Made by a program: the position numbers and the translations under genes. A stretch of 64,000 nucleotides of DNA from Candidatus Gastranaerophilales bacterium (GTDB lineage Bacteria; Cyanobacteriota; Vampirovibrionia; Gastranaerophilales; Gastranaerophilaceae): positions 62,001-126,000 of the forward strand of contig CALUSI010000001.1 in NCBI GenBank assembly GCA_944323395.1, written 5' to 3'. How positions within the stretch are numbered: the stretch's first letter is position 1; each line of letters opens with the position of its first letter. The notes beneath the pieces are model-generated. The model saw only the letters and a program-made list of their open reading frames with translations. It was not told the origin of the DNA and did not search any database. Shown here piece by piece: positions 26,961-35,754 of this stretch.

Positions 26961-27761
26961 ATGGAATCAACAGTTAATTATATAAAAGAGAGAATCCAAG
27001 ATTTTCAACCGGAAATAGGAATTATATTAGGCAGTGGTTTAGGTGATTTTGCTGATGGATTGGAATCTATAATAATTCCTTATAATGATATACCCGGATT
27101 TGAAAAATCAAACGTTCAAGGTCATAAAGGACAGCTTGTTTTTGCTCAAATAAACGGAAAAAAAGTTGTAATGATGCAGGGAAGATATCATTTTTATGAA
27201 GGCTATTCTATGCAGACAGTTACATTTCCTGTAAAAGTTATGAAAAAACTAGGGGTAAAAACACTTATAATAACAAATGCAGCAGGTGCTGTTACTCCTG
27301 AATTTAACCCCGGGGATTTAATGTTAATTACCGATCATATAAATTTTATGGGAACGAATCCATTAATCGGTAAAAATGATGAAGCCTTAGGAACACGCTT
27401 TCCCGACATGAGTGAAATTTATTCAAAAGAATTAATACAAAAAGCTGAAGCAATTGCTCAAAAACTAAACATCAATTATCAAAAAGGTATTTATGCTGCA
27501 ACAACAGGCCCAAGTTATGAAACACCATCTGAAATAAAAATGTTTAGACTGCTTGGTGCAAACGCTGTTGGTATGTCTACTGCACCTGAAGCAATTGTTG
27601 CTAATTACTGCGGTTTGAAAGTATTAGGTATAAGCTGCCTTACAAACTACGCTGCTGGTGTCAGTAAAGCTCCATTAAATCACCAAGAAGTTATTGATAC
27701 TGCAAATAGAGTTAAAGAAAACTTTAAAAATCTTTTGTCTGAAATATTAAAATCTATTTAA
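26961..27761 (+). CDS. Purine nucleoside phosphorylase (PNP-I, trimeric type)
   Basis: Cleaves inosine and guanosine (and deoxy forms) with phosphate. 266 residues. LGSGLG near 21-26, HKGQLVFA, QGRYHFYEGYSM, the phosphate-binding region TNAAGAV, STAPEAIVA, and SCLTNYAAG with the base-recognition Asn. The Asn in that last motif (rather than the Asp-Tyr-Asp of methylthioadenosine phosphorylase) indicates PNP rather than MTAP. It follows UppP by two bases and converges with mazG. Confidence 0.92.
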   Translation: MESTVNYIKERIQDFQPEIGIILGSGLGDFADGLESIIIPYNDIPGFEKSNVQGHKGQLVFAQINGKKVVMMQGRYHFYEGYSMQTVTFPVKVMKKLGVKTLIITNAAGAVTPEFNPGDLMLITDHINFMGTNPLIGKNDEALGTRFPDMSEIYSKELIQKAEAIAQKLNINYQKGIYAATTGPSYETPSEIKMFRLLGANAVGMSTAPEAIVANYCGLKVLGISCLTNYAAGVSKAPLNHQEVIDTANRVKENFKNLLSEILKSI

Positions 27762-27763
27762 CC

Positions 27764-28528
27764 TTAAAGTTTTTGAATATCTTTCTTTGCTTTTTTCCAA
27801 AGTTCATCCCACTCTTCAAGAGTCAGATGTTCAAGTTCTTTATTTGCATTTTTCTCCATAGATTTAAATCTGTTAATAAATTTTTTATTAGCTTTCAATA
27901 ATGCTTGTTCAGCATCAAGTTTATTCCATCTTGCAAGATTTACAATGGCAAATAATATATCACCAAGTTCTTCTTCTTTTTCTTCTTTTGTTTTTGCGTC
28001 TTTAAATTCTTTTATTTCAGAATAAACACAATCGTACAAAGAATCCTCATTTGGCCATTCAAAACCGACATTAACAGCTTTTTTACTTATTTTTTGAGCA
28101 CTCATTAATGCGGATTGTGCCTTTGAAATACCATCCATAATTGATGTACGGTGGGGTTTTTCTTCTTTCTTAAGTTTTTCCCAATTATCTAATATTTCAG
28201 ATGTAGAACTTACTTTAACATCACCAAAAACATGCGGATGTCGATGTACAAGTTTATCAGATATTCCTTTTGCAACATCTTCTATATTAAAAGCTTTTTC
28301 TTCTTTTGCTATTTGAGAATGCAATACAACTTGCAACAATACATCACCAAGTTCTTCTTGAAGATGTTTAAAATCATTATCATCTATTGCATCAACTGCT
28401 TCATAAGCTTCTTCAAGCATATTTTTTCTTAAAGATGAATGAGTTTGTTCTCTATCCCATTTACATCCGTTTTCACTGCGAAGAATATCAATTATTTCAA
28501 TTAAACGTTCTAAATTAGGATAATTCAT
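27764..28528 (-). CDS. mazG: Nucleoside triphosphate pyrophosphohydrolase MazG
   Basis: House-cleaning all-alpha NTP pyrophosphohydrolase. 254 residues with two MazG halves. The first contains CKWDREQTHSSLRKNMLEEAYEAVDAI (the ExxE metal site) and EELGDVLLQVVLHSQIA. The second has EEELGDILFAIVNLARW and the closing EEWDELWKKAKK. Its ATG overlaps the hisG stop codon by one base (TAATG), so the two are coupled; in many bacteria mazG- or HisE-like folds act near histidine synthesis, but here this may only be operon sharing. Confidence 0.94.
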   Translation of the reverse strand: MNYPNLERLIEIIDILRSENGCKWDREQTHSSLRKNMLEEAYEAVDAIDDNDFKHLQEELGDVLLQVVLHSQIAKEEKAFNIEDVAKGISDKLVHRHPHVFGDVKVSSTSEILDNWEKLKKEEKPHRTSIMDGISKAQSALMSAQKISKKAVNVGFEWPNEDSLYDCVYSEIKEFKDAKTKEEKEEELGDILFAIVNLARWNKLDAEQALLKANKKFINRFKSMEKNANKELEHLTLEEWDELWKKAKKDIQKL

Positions 28529-29394
28529 TATCTCACCATTTGGTCAACTGTCATAATTAATATACCTTGACCGCCAAGTTTCTTAAGTTTATCAATACTA
28601 TCAAAAACTTTATCGGCATCAACAACCACGTGCATTACGACGTGTTCGTCATCACCTGCGAGAGTCATAATAGTAGGTGATGATAACCCGGGTAAAAATG
28701 CTCTTATTTCATCCAGCGATGCTTTTGGTACATGTGCCATTAAATATTTTTTCTCTCTTGCATCTATTACAGATTTTAATGCTCTCAATATTACTTGAGT
28801 TTTTTCCTGTTTTTCTTCACTTAGGGTTTTATTAGCTATAACAATTGCCGTAGACTCTAAAATCTTATCTATTATTCTTAATTTATTTGATTTTAAAGTA
28901 GACCCTGATGAAGTAATATCAACAACTACATCAGATAAACCAAGACGCGGAGTGATTTCTGTAGCGCCTGATACTTCTATTATTTTAGGATTTTTACCTA
29001 ATTTTTCAAAATATTCTCTTGCTATATTCGGAAATGATGTTGCTATTTTCAAGTTTTGAGGTAAATCCATTGATGTTTTATAGCTATCCTCTTCTTTTAC
29101 GGCAACTACCATCTCACAATAACCAAAGTCTAAGTCCATTATTTTATCAACATTTGATTTTAATTCAGTTAAAATATCAAACCCTGTAAAACCGATATCT
29201 GCAATACCATTTTCTACAAACATAGGTATATCTTGAGTTCTTACAAATATTATTGAGTATTTCTTATCTTTTGTTATAACTTGCAATGTTCTTTCATCTT
29301 TAGACGGAAAAACAAGTCCTGCACAATTTAACAAATCATATATTTTTTCTGATAATCTTCCCTTATTTGGTATAGCTATCTTTAACATTTCCAT
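28528..29394 (-). CDS. hisG: ATP phosphoribosyltransferase, long form
   Basis: Commits phosphoribosyl pyrophosphate and ATP to histidine biosynthesis. 288 residues: the long, feedback-regulated form with a C-terminal ACT-like domain (about 215-288). It opens with LKIAIPNKGRLSEKI. The PRPP-binding loop is near VVDITSSGSTL, and the closing domain has AFLPGLSSPTIM. No hisZ is required for the long form. AAGGA lies upstream of the ATG; a second Met two codons later is an alternative. It follows the LCP gene by 20 bases and overlaps mazG by one base. Confidence 0.93.
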   Translation of the reverse strand: MEMLKIAIPNKGRLSEKIYDLLNCAGLVFPSKDERTLQVITKDKKYSIIFVRTQDIPMFVENGIADIGFTGFDILTELKSNVDKIMDLDFGYCEMVVAVKEEDSYKTSMDLPQNLKIATSFPNIAREYFEKLGKNPKIIEVSGATEITPRLGLSDVVVDITSSGSTLKSNKLRIIDKILESTAIVIANKTLSEEKQEKTQVILRALKSVIDAREKKYLMAHVPKASLDEIRAFLPGLSSPTIMTLAGDDEHVVMHVVVDADKVFDSIDKLKKLGGQGILIMTVDQMVR

Positions 29395-29414
29395 TCTTAT
29401 ATTCCTTATTTATT

Positions 29415-30743
29415 TTAATCATTCTTTATTGTTATAACGATATCACTATTATTGCAATAACTTCTTACAGGACTATGAACATAATTAAATTCCGATATTT
29501 CAGGAACTTTGCGTTGCATTGCCTTAATCATATCCTTAGAAATCTGTGTATTATAACCAATAATCTGAGATTCTTCTATCATAGAAGATCTACCGGTACA
29601 ATTAACATCATATCCTGCACTTTTTAGCTGTTCTCGTATCGCCATAGCTTCTATTTCTTTCAATCTGGAATACATTAAACCGACTGAAAATTCATTTTGA
29701 GCAATGTCAGTTTTTTGTCTGTAAATTAATCTGTTTATTACTTGTTGCGTTTTTTCAGGATCCAAAATCCAATAGCTTATAATTCCTTTTTTATTAGGAC
29801 CGCCCGGCAACATAACAAATTCTACTTTATTCAAATCTATATCTCTTGCTGCTGCTGCATATTGTGACATTTGATATAGATTTAAGTCTGTTCTTGTATA
29901 TAAACTTGCTATTTTTAAAGCTTCAGGTATTTTTCTTAAAGCTTCTGGCGATTTTGCTTGTTCTATTAAAGCTTTTATAAATTTTTGCTGACGATGAACT
30001 CTACCTATATCACCTAATGCATCTTTTCTAAATCTCAAATATTCTTCAGCTTGTTTTCCTGATAAAACATAATCACCTTTAGAAAAATCAATGTGAAGTC
30101 CGGCAGAATAATCATGATAGTGCATATTTTGATCAATATGAATTGGAACACCACCAATTGCATCAATTAACTGTCTTACTCCTTCTGCATTTACAATTAC
30201 ATAGTTATGAATTTTAATACCAAGTGTCTCTTCGATTGTTTTTTTTGTTAAATCAATTCCGCCTAGTGCATAAGCTGAGTTGATTTTTTGAACACCATGA
30301 CCTTCTGCTATGTATACTTTACTATCTCGAGGAATGGAAATAGCGTTAACACTTTTTCCGTGCAAATCAACACTTAATATAATCATTGTATCAGAACGAA
30401 CACCTGAAAATGGAAGAGTATTTGGACCATTGGAATCAACACCTAAAAGTAATATATTTTGGTATCGGCTTAACATCTTAAAATTAAACTTTGATGGGGT
30501 TAAATCAGGTTTTTGACTAACCTTTACACCTACAAGTTTTTTATCCGTAAAACTTTCAATTATTGTAGAAATATCATTGTAATTAGTAATAATAAACATC
30601 GTAAGAGCGGTTATTGCAACCATAAAGAACGTCACAAAAATTACTCTTAAAGTTATTATAAGCTTACTTTCATCTTCCTCATCATTTTCTTTGTACTTTA
30701 AAAAAGTACTATATTGTTCTTCTTTATCCTTCAACTCTGCCAT
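29415..30743 (-). CDS. LytR-CpsA-Psr (LCP) family protein with LytR_C domain
   Basis: Membrane-anchored enzyme of the family that attaches undecaprenyl-linked glycopolymers to peptidoglycan. 442 residues. A charged cytoplasmic tail is followed by one membrane helix at about 28-53. The extracytoplasmic LCP domain follows with RSDTMIILSVD, SIPRDSKVYI, KINSAYALGG and RFRKDALGDIGRVHRQQ, whose Arg/Asp residues bind the pyrophosphate lipid and metal. A C-terminal LytR_C domain runs from about 345. LCP enzymes are best known from Gram-positives but are common in Cyanobacteria. GAGG precedes the ATG. It heads the hisG-mazG minus-strand run. Confidence 0.93.
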   Translation of the reverse strand: MAELKDKEEQYSTFLKYKENDEEDESKLIITLRVIFVTFFMVAITALTMFIITNYNDISTIIESFTDKKLVGVKVSQKPDLTPSKFNFKMLSRYQNILLLGVDSNGPNTLPFSGVRSDTMIILSVDLHGKSVNAISIPRDSKVYIAEGHGVQKINSAYALGGIDLTKKTIEETLGIKIHNYVIVNAEGVRQLIDAIGGVPIHIDQNMHYHDYSAGLHIDFSKGDYVLSGKQAEEYLRFRKDALGDIGRVHRQQKFIKALIEQAKSPEALRKIPEALKIASLYTRTDLNLYQMSQYAAAARDIDLNKVEFVMLPGGPNKKGIISYWILDPEKTQQVINRLIYRQKTDIAQNEFSVGLMYSRLKEIEAMAIREQLKSAGYDVNCTGRSSMIEESQIIGYNTQISKDMIKAMQRKVPEISEFNYVHSPVRSYCNNSDIVITIKND

Positions 30744-30864
30744 AATAATACCTCAATACCTTTTTTATTTTACTTCAAAAAACATAAAATTAGTACATAC
30801 AAGAGAATGAAATAAAAATAAGCCAAGTGTTGAATATAATATTCATTTATGATTTCATTTAAGT

Positions 30865-32091
30865 ATGGATAAGAATTTTATAGTAAATAATGCAGAAGCA
30901 AAAGTAAAAAAATATTTTGAACTTGTTGATGAAATAAAAGAATATAATCAAGAAAAGGTATTAAAAGCATTTTGTAAGAATAAAATCGGACTTGAACATT
31001 TCTCAACGGTTTCGGGATACGGTCATGATGATATGGGCAGAGAAGCTTTAGATAATGTATTTGCCGATATATTCAAGGCTGAAAAAGCTGTTGTAAGAAA
31101 TCACTTTGTATCAGGAACTCACACTTTAGCATGTTGTTTATTCGGAAATTTGAGATACGGAGAAAAACTTGTTTCTGTCGCAGGAAAACCTTATGATACG
31201 ATGGAAGAAGTTATTGGTACAAGAGGTGATAAAAGAGCTTCTTTAATCGGTCACGGTATTTTATATGATGAAGTAGACCTAATTAATGAAACAGATGTTG
31301 ATTTTGAAGGGATAAGAAATAAGATTGACGATAAAACCAATATGGTTTTAATTCAACGTTCAAGAGGATATTCTTTAAGAAAATCATTAAATATTGAAAC
31401 TATAAAGAAAATAATTGAAATAGTAAAATCAAAAAATCCAAAATGTATTTGCTTTGTAGATAATTGCTACGGTGAATTTGTCGAAAAATTTGAGCCATTA
31501 GAAGTAGGAGCTGATTTAATAGCAGGTTCATTAATAAAAAACCCCGGAGGCGGAATTGTTGAAGCAGGCGGTTATATAGCAGGTAAAGAAGAATATGTAA
31601 ATCAAGCAGCTTATAGATTAACTGCTCCGGGTATCGGCAGCGAAGGCGGTGCTATGCTTAATCAATCAAGGTTGATTTTTCAAGGTATATTTATGGCACC
31701 ATCTATTGTTTCTGAAGCTGTTAAAGGTGCTATTTTAGCATCACAAGTTTTTGAAGATATCGGGTTTATTTCTACTCCAAAACCTTATGAAATAAGAACT
31801 GATTTAATTCAAACCATAAAATTTGGCGCAGCTGAACCTTTAATAGAATTTTGTAAAACTCTTCAATCTTTTTCACCGATTGAATCATATTTAACGCCCG
31901 TTCCGGATGAAGTTCCAGGGTATGATGATAAATTAATAATGGCAGGCGGCTCATTTATTGAAGGCTCAACTTTAGAATTATCAGCAGATGGTCCTGTAAG
32001 AGAGCCTTATGCAGTTTATATGCAAGGCGGTCTGAATTATGCCCACGTTAAAATAGCATTAAAAGGCATAGTTGAAAAATTAGTTAAATAA
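30865..32091 (+). CDS. Methionine gamma-lyase-like PLP protein (aluminium-resistance family)
   Basis: PLP-dependent protein of 408 residues in the family annotated as methionine gamma-lyase-like or aluminium resistance protein. The PLP Lys is K225 in GSLIKNPGGG, with a supporting Asp in CFVDNCYGEF and a conserved RNHFVSGTHTLA near 78-89. The C-terminal part has PGYDDKLIMAGGSFIEGSTLELS. The reaction is not established; C-S lyase activity is inferred from fold membership. No SD is present. A TATAAT lies 25 bases before the ATG with a poor -35, so the leader would be only about 18 nt. Confidence 0.88.
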   Translation: MDKNFIVNNAEAKVKKYFELVDEIKEYNQEKVLKAFCKNKIGLEHFSTVSGYGHDDMGREALDNVFADIFKAEKAVVRNHFVSGTHTLACCLFGNLRYGEKLVSVAGKPYDTMEEVIGTRGDKRASLIGHGILYDEVDLINETDVDFEGIRNKIDDKTNMVLIQRSRGYSLRKSLNIETIKKIIEIVKSKNPKCICFVDNCYGEFVEKFEPLEVGADLIAGSLIKNPGGGIVEAGGYIAGKEEYVNQAAYRLTAPGIGSEGGAMLNQSRLIFQGIFMAPSIVSEAVKGAILASQVFEDIGFISTPKPYEIRTDLIQTIKFGAAEPLIEFCKTLQSFSPIESYLTPVPDEVPGYDDKLIMAGGSFIEGSTLELSADGPVREPYAVYMQGGLNYAHVKIALKGIVEKLVK

Positions 32092-32098
32092 AAAAATT

Positions 32099-32635
32099 TT
32101 AGTTAACAGCAGAAAAACCTTGTTCTAAGGCCTTAATATTGCCTTCAAGCATTTCTGCCTTTTTACCTGTCAATTTTTGCTTCATTAAATCAATTATGCT
32201 GTCTTTCTTCACAATAGGAAATGCCTTTATAAAAGCCCCTAATGAAACAATGTTAGCCATCTTTTGATTTCCTACGGTATTTGCTATATCAGTCATAGGA
32301 ACAAATTTATAAGTAATATCTTTTCTTTTAGGTTCAGACTTTACCAAAGAAGAATTAACAACCATTAATCCGCCGGGAACAATCTGACTTTCAAATCTTT
32401 CAAAAGAAGGACCATTTAAAGCAATTACATTGGTAGGTTTATCAACAAATGCACACGCTACTTCTTCATCAGACATGCAAACAGTACAGTTAACAGTTCC
32501 GCCTCTCATTTCAGCACCATATGCAGGAAACCAAGTAACATTTAAACCTTCATTCATACAAGCACTGGCAAATAACTGACCTATAAATAATACACCCTGA
32601 CCGCCAAAACCGGCTATTAATACATTAGAATCCAT
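32099..32635 (-). CDS. 2-oxoacid:ferredoxin oxidoreductase, gamma subunit
   Basis: 178 residues. Typical gamma-subunit opening VLIAGFGGQGVLFIGQLFA, then TWFPAYGAEMRGGTVNCTVCMSD, and a closing helix. It works with the alpha, beta and ferredoxin subunits encoded upstream to decarboxylate a 2-oxoacid to acyl-CoA with reduction of ferredoxin, an oxygen-sensitive reaction of anaerobes. It is the last gene of the four-gene operon; its ATG overlaps the beta-subunit stop by one base. Confidence 0.93.
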   Translation of the reverse strand: MDSNVLIAGFGGQGVLFIGQLFASACMNEGLNVTWFPAYGAEMRGGTVNCTVCMSDEEVACAFVDKPTNVIALNGPSFERFESQIVPGGLMVVNSSLVKSEPKRKDITYKFVPMTDIANTVGNQKMANIVSLGAFIKAFPIVKKDSIIDLMKQKLTGKKAEMLEGNIKALEQGFSAVN

Positions 32636-33390
32636 TATTTTGCCTCGCTTACTTTATCTTTATATATTCCTGGTTTAAATATTTCAGACATTTCACCTCT
32701 AACACGAGCATGAGCTTCTTGAGGTGTCATTTTCCAGTTAGTAGGACAAGTTGCCAAAATTTCAACAAACCCTGTTCCCAATCCTTTTAGTTGTGCTTCA
32801 AATGCTTTTTTTATACATTTTTTTGCATTCATAATTGCTTGAGGACTATCTAAAGTAACTCTTGCAACAAAAGCAGTACCATCTATTTCTTTTAAGACTT
32901 CAGAGACTTTTAAAGGATAGCCTGAAATCTCAACCTTACGACCTTTAGTTGTTGTTGTAGTTACCTGACCTATCAGTGTAGTAGGACCTGCTTGACCACC
33001 GGTCATACCGTATGTAGTATTATTTATACATATAGCAGTAACTTTTTCACCTCTTGTCATAGCATGGATTGTTTCACCTATACCGATACTGGCCAAATCA
33101 CCATCACCTTGATATGTGAATACAACTTTATCAGGTTTTGAACGCTTAACTCCTGTAGCTACAGCTAAGGAACGACCATGTGGAGCTTCCACTATATCAA
33201 CATTGAAAAAATCGTATGAAAAAACACTGCATCCAACAGATGCTATACCAATTGTATTTTCTCTTACTCCAAGCTCATCAAGAACTTCAGCCACAAGTTT
33301 TACCGCAACTCCATGGTCACAACCGGGGCAAAAAGTTATTTTAAAATCATCCCTTATTGAATCGGGCTTTTTATATACAAGCTGTTCCAT
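32635..33390 (-). CDS. 2-oxoacid:ferredoxin oxidoreductase, beta (TPP) subunit
   Basis: 251 residues. The thiamine-diphosphate motif is GDGDLASIGIGETIHAMTRG followed by INNTTYGMTGGQAGPTT. The N-terminal FCPGCDHGVAVKLVAEVL is the family CxGC signature. It overlaps the end of the alpha-subunit gene by 20 bases. The separate alpha, beta, gamma and ferredoxin-type subunits and sequence style fit the 2-oxoisovalerate (Vor) or 2-oxoglutarate (Kor) group rather than fused pyruvate:ferredoxin oxidoreductase. Confidence 0.93.
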   Translation of the reverse strand: MEQLVYKKPDSIRDDFKITFCPGCDHGVAVKLVAEVLDELGVRENTIGIASVGCSVFSYDFFNVDIVEAPHGRSLAVATGVKRSKPDKVVFTYQGDGDLASIGIGETIHAMTRGEKVTAICINNTTYGMTGGQAGPTTLIGQVTTTTTKGRKVEISGYPLKVSEVLKEIDGTAFVARVTLDSPQAIMNAKKCIKKAFEAQLKGLGTGFVEILATCPTNWKMTPQEAHARVRGEMSEIFKPGIYKDKVSEAK

Positions 33391-34468
33391 ATTTTTTCTC
33401 TACTATCTTTTTGTATGCTATTTCAATTTGTTCATAAATTTCTTCAACAGTCATCATCATACCTGCAGGTCTTCCGAAAAATTCTACAGGAATACTTGCA
33501 ACACCTGCAATACTTGCTTTTATATCTTGAAGCATTTGACCGCAATTAAGCTCAATATCTAAAATACCATCTACCTTTTGTGCTATTTCAGCAACAATTT
33601 TTTCTGGGAACGGATTTAGCATAATAGGTCTGAATAAACCAACTTTTAAACCTTTTTTTCTTGCCATTTTAACCGCAGCCTTTGCAATTCTTGCTATACT
33701 TCCGAATGCCGTTATTACAAGTTTTGCACCGTCAATTTCATATTTTTCAAACAAATTTTCATTTTCTAAAATTTGATTATATTTTTCAAAAATCTTAACT
33801 ACACGTTTTCTTAAAGTTTCTTGTTCACGTTCAATAGAAGCAATATATCTTGGTTCTCTATCTTTAGCTCCATCTAATGCCCAAGAAGACTGATCAATTT
33901 CTTCATACGGATATTCACCTACAACAGCAGGTTCCATCATTTGACCCAACATACCGTCTGCTAACAAGCAAACAGGTGTTCTGTATTTTTGAGATACGTA
34001 AAAACATTTATATGTTAAATCAACACATTCTTGAACACTGCTCGGAGCAAAAGTAACAATTTTATAATCACCGTTACCGCCGCCTTTTGTAGCTTGATAA
34101 TAATCACCTTGGGAAGGATAAATATAACCTAAACCCGGTCCGCCTCTCATAACACTGACAAGCACACAAGGAATTTCATCACCTGCAATAAATGACAACC
34201 CTTCTTGCATTAAAGCAACGGCACAAGAAGATGATGATGTCATTGCCTTAACACCTGTAGAACCAGCTCCTAACAACATATTAATTGCAGCAACTTCACT
34301 TTCTGCAGCTACAAAAACTCTGCCATTTTCAGGCATTTTCTCACTTAAATATTCACCTATCTCACTTTGAGGTGTTATCGGATAACCAAAATAACTCTGA
34401 CACCCTGCTTGAATTGCTGCTTGAGCAATAGCATAATTACCTTTTAAAAGCTCTTTTTCTTTTTTCAT
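33371..34468 (-). CDS. 2-oxoacid:ferredoxin oxidoreductase, alpha subunit (VorB/KorA type)
   Basis: 365 residues. GNYAIAQAAIQAGCQSYFGYPITPQSEI near the N-terminus, STGVKAMTSSSS near 73, and MRGGPGLGYIYPSQGDY followed by KGGGNGDYK near 130-137; the last is the stretch that resembles proteins named VorB. The C-terminal domain carries the CoA/transketolase-C-like strand pattern and ends in KYGTACI. The substrate (branched-chain 2-oxoacid or 2-oxoglutarate) cannot be settled by eye. The ATG overlaps the ferredoxin-gene stop by four bases (ATGA). Confidence 0.92.
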   Translation of the reverse strand: MKKEKELLKGNYAIAQAAIQAGCQSYFGYPITPQSEIGEYLSEKMPENGRVFVAAESEVAAINMLLGAGSTGVKAMTSSSSCAVALMQEGLSFIAGDEIPCVLVSVMRGGPGLGYIYPSQGDYYQATKGGGNGDYKIVTFAPSSVQECVDLTYKCFYVSQKYRTPVCLLADGMLGQMMEPAVVGEYPYEEIDQSSWALDGAKDREPRYIASIEREQETLRKRVVKIFEKYNQILENENLFEKYEIDGAKLVITAFGSIARIAKAAVKMARKKGLKVGLFRPIMLNPFPEKIVAEIAQKVDGILDIELNCGQMLQDIKASIAGVASIPVEFFGRPAGMMMTVEEIYEQIEIAYKKIVEKKYGTACI

Positions 34469-34671
34469 CTGTACACCTTTTCAATCGCAATATCAGGGCA
34501 AACCCTTGCACACATTGCACAACCTATACATGTTTTATCAGGATTCACCTTTATCGGGTAGTACCCCAAAGCATTAACACTTTTGTCTACTTCCAAAACC
34601 TTATTAGGACAAGCATCAACACATAAATAACAAGCCTTGCATTTATCTCTGTTTAAAACAATTCTTCCCAT
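34465..34671 (-). CDS. 2x[4Fe-4S] ferredoxin-type delta subunit
   Basis: 68 residues with two CX2CX2CX3CP motifs (CKACYLCVDACP and CIGCAMCARVCP), so two [4Fe-4S] clusters. It passes electrons from the TPP subunits to free ferredoxin. First gene of the operon; the order delta-alpha-beta-gamma is that of many anaerobes. The ribosome binding site is weak. Confidence 0.92.
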   Translation of the reverse strand: MGRIVLNRDKCKACYLCVDACPNKVLEVDKSVNALGYYPIKVNPDKTCIGCAMCARVCPDIAIEKVYR

Positions 34672-34702
34672 ACTTAAAATCCATTTATATGTTCTTATAT
34701 AT

Positions 34703-34731
34703 ATGTTACTACCGATATATTAATAAAGCAA
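34703..34731 (-). promoter_or_regulatory. Candidate promoter of the oxidoreductase operon
   Basis: On the minus strand TTGCTT (34731-34726), a 17-base spacer and TAACAT (34708-34703), about 35 bases before the ferredoxin-subunit ATG. Moderate match. Confidence 0.45.
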
Positions 34732-34762
34732 TTAATATTTAGCTTAGTAAAATTAAGCTGTT

Positions 34763-34791
34763 TTGCCCGCTGTTTATCTTTGTGATATTAT
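34763..34791 (+). promoter_or_regulatory. Promoter of the DEDDh exonuclease gene
   Basis: TTGCCC, 17-base spacer, TATTAT with an extended -10 (TGA). Transcription would start just before the GAGGGAG ribosome binding site. An imperfect inverted repeat AGCTTA...TAAGCT at 34741-34759 sits just upstream. Confidence 0.65.
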
Positions 34792-34818
34792 TTATTTATA
34801 GAGGGAGATTTTGAGTTT

Positions 34819-35751
34819 GTGCCAAAGAAAAAGTGTATTGAAATAGTTTTAGATGTTGAGACAACGGGTTTAGACCATACAAAAGAAAAAATGGTAGAAT
34901 TTGCCGCTATAAGATTAGAAAACGGCAAAATGAAAGACCGATTTGAGACTTTAATTAATCCTGAGCAGCATATCAGAAAATCAAGCATCGCTGTTCACGG
35001 TATTACAGAAGATGATGTAAAAAATGCACCAACAGAAGCTCAAGTCATGCCTATGATTTTAGATTTCATTGCTGATTATCCTATTGTTGCTCATAATGCT
35101 ATTTTTGATTACTCATTTATAAATGAAGCAAGTATCAGAACTACAGGTAATCCTATTTCTAACCCAAGAATTGACTCTCAAATGATGTTTAAGGAAGTAT
35201 ATCCTGATATTGAATCTTGCGGTTTAGAGAGTCTAATGAATAAATTTAATGTAGAGTTTTCAACACGCCATAGAGCAATGGCAGATACCGAAGGACTTGC
35301 TAAAGCATATCCTGAACTTAAGAAACTTTATGAAAAAAAATATGCCTGGCAAATTCAACAGCTTGATAATGTTGATTATTTATTTGAAAGATACCTTAGA
35401 ATTCAGCAGGCTGTCCAAACCATGCAGTCTGAAATGCAAGATTTAAAATCAATCTTCAGATTATATTTTGAAAAAGGCGGGGAAAGCATTCATTCTCCAA
35501 ATGGTGAAACGCTTGTATATCAATCTAAACAATCTTATGCATATGATTTTGTTGAAATTAAAGATGTTTTAGATGAAATAGGGGCACTGCCTAAAGCAGT
35601 AAAACTAAATAATAATTTTGTAGACAGACTTATTGCATCAGGAAGCATCAGCAAAGAAAACAGAGAAAAATTAGCTGCTGCAAGACAAATGCTTTCTGAA
35701 ACCAGAAATATTCATATTATTAAATCAGACAGAAGACCTGAACACGTATAA
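34819..35751 (+). CDS. DEDDh 3'-5' exonuclease (DnaQ/PolC-epsilon-like)
   Basis: 310 residues. The N-terminal 180 residues form a DnaQ-type exonuclease with all catalytic residues visible: D12 and E14 (VLDVETTGL), D97 (HNAIFDYSF), H151 and D156 (HRAMADTEG). The C-terminal 130 residues (helical, with QTMQSEMQDLKSIF and a YDFVEIKDVLDEIG segment) are not recognised and may bind DNA or a partner. It could proofread for PolIII or act in repair. GTG start with GAGGGAG upstream. The ABC permease gene follows after three bases. Confidence 0.88.
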   Translation: MPKKKCIEIVLDVETTGLDHTKEKMVEFAAIRLENGKMKDRFETLINPEQHIRKSSIAVHGITEDDVKNAPTEAQVMPMILDFIADYPIVAHNAIFDYSFINEASIRTTGNPISNPRIDSQMMFKEVYPDIESCGLESLMNKFNVEFSTRHRAMADTEGLAKAYPELKKLYEKKYAWQIQQLDNVDYLFERYLRIQQAVQTMQSEMQDLKSIFRLYFEKGGESIHSPNGETLVYQSKQSYAYDFVEIKDVLDEIGALPKAVKLNNNFVDRLIASGSISKENREKLAAARQMLSETRNIHIIKSDRRPEHV

Positions 35752-35754
35752 TAA

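Noticed and set aside
26961-27761. Methylthioadenosine phosphorylase partner of MtnA
   Set aside because: The base-recognition motif is SCLTNYAAG with Asn, as in purine nucleoside phosphorylases.
34741-34759. AGCTTA...TAAGCT as a terminator for the oxidoreductase operon's upstream neighbour
   Set aside because: Short 6-bp stem between two divergent promoters; there is no transcript that would need to end there.
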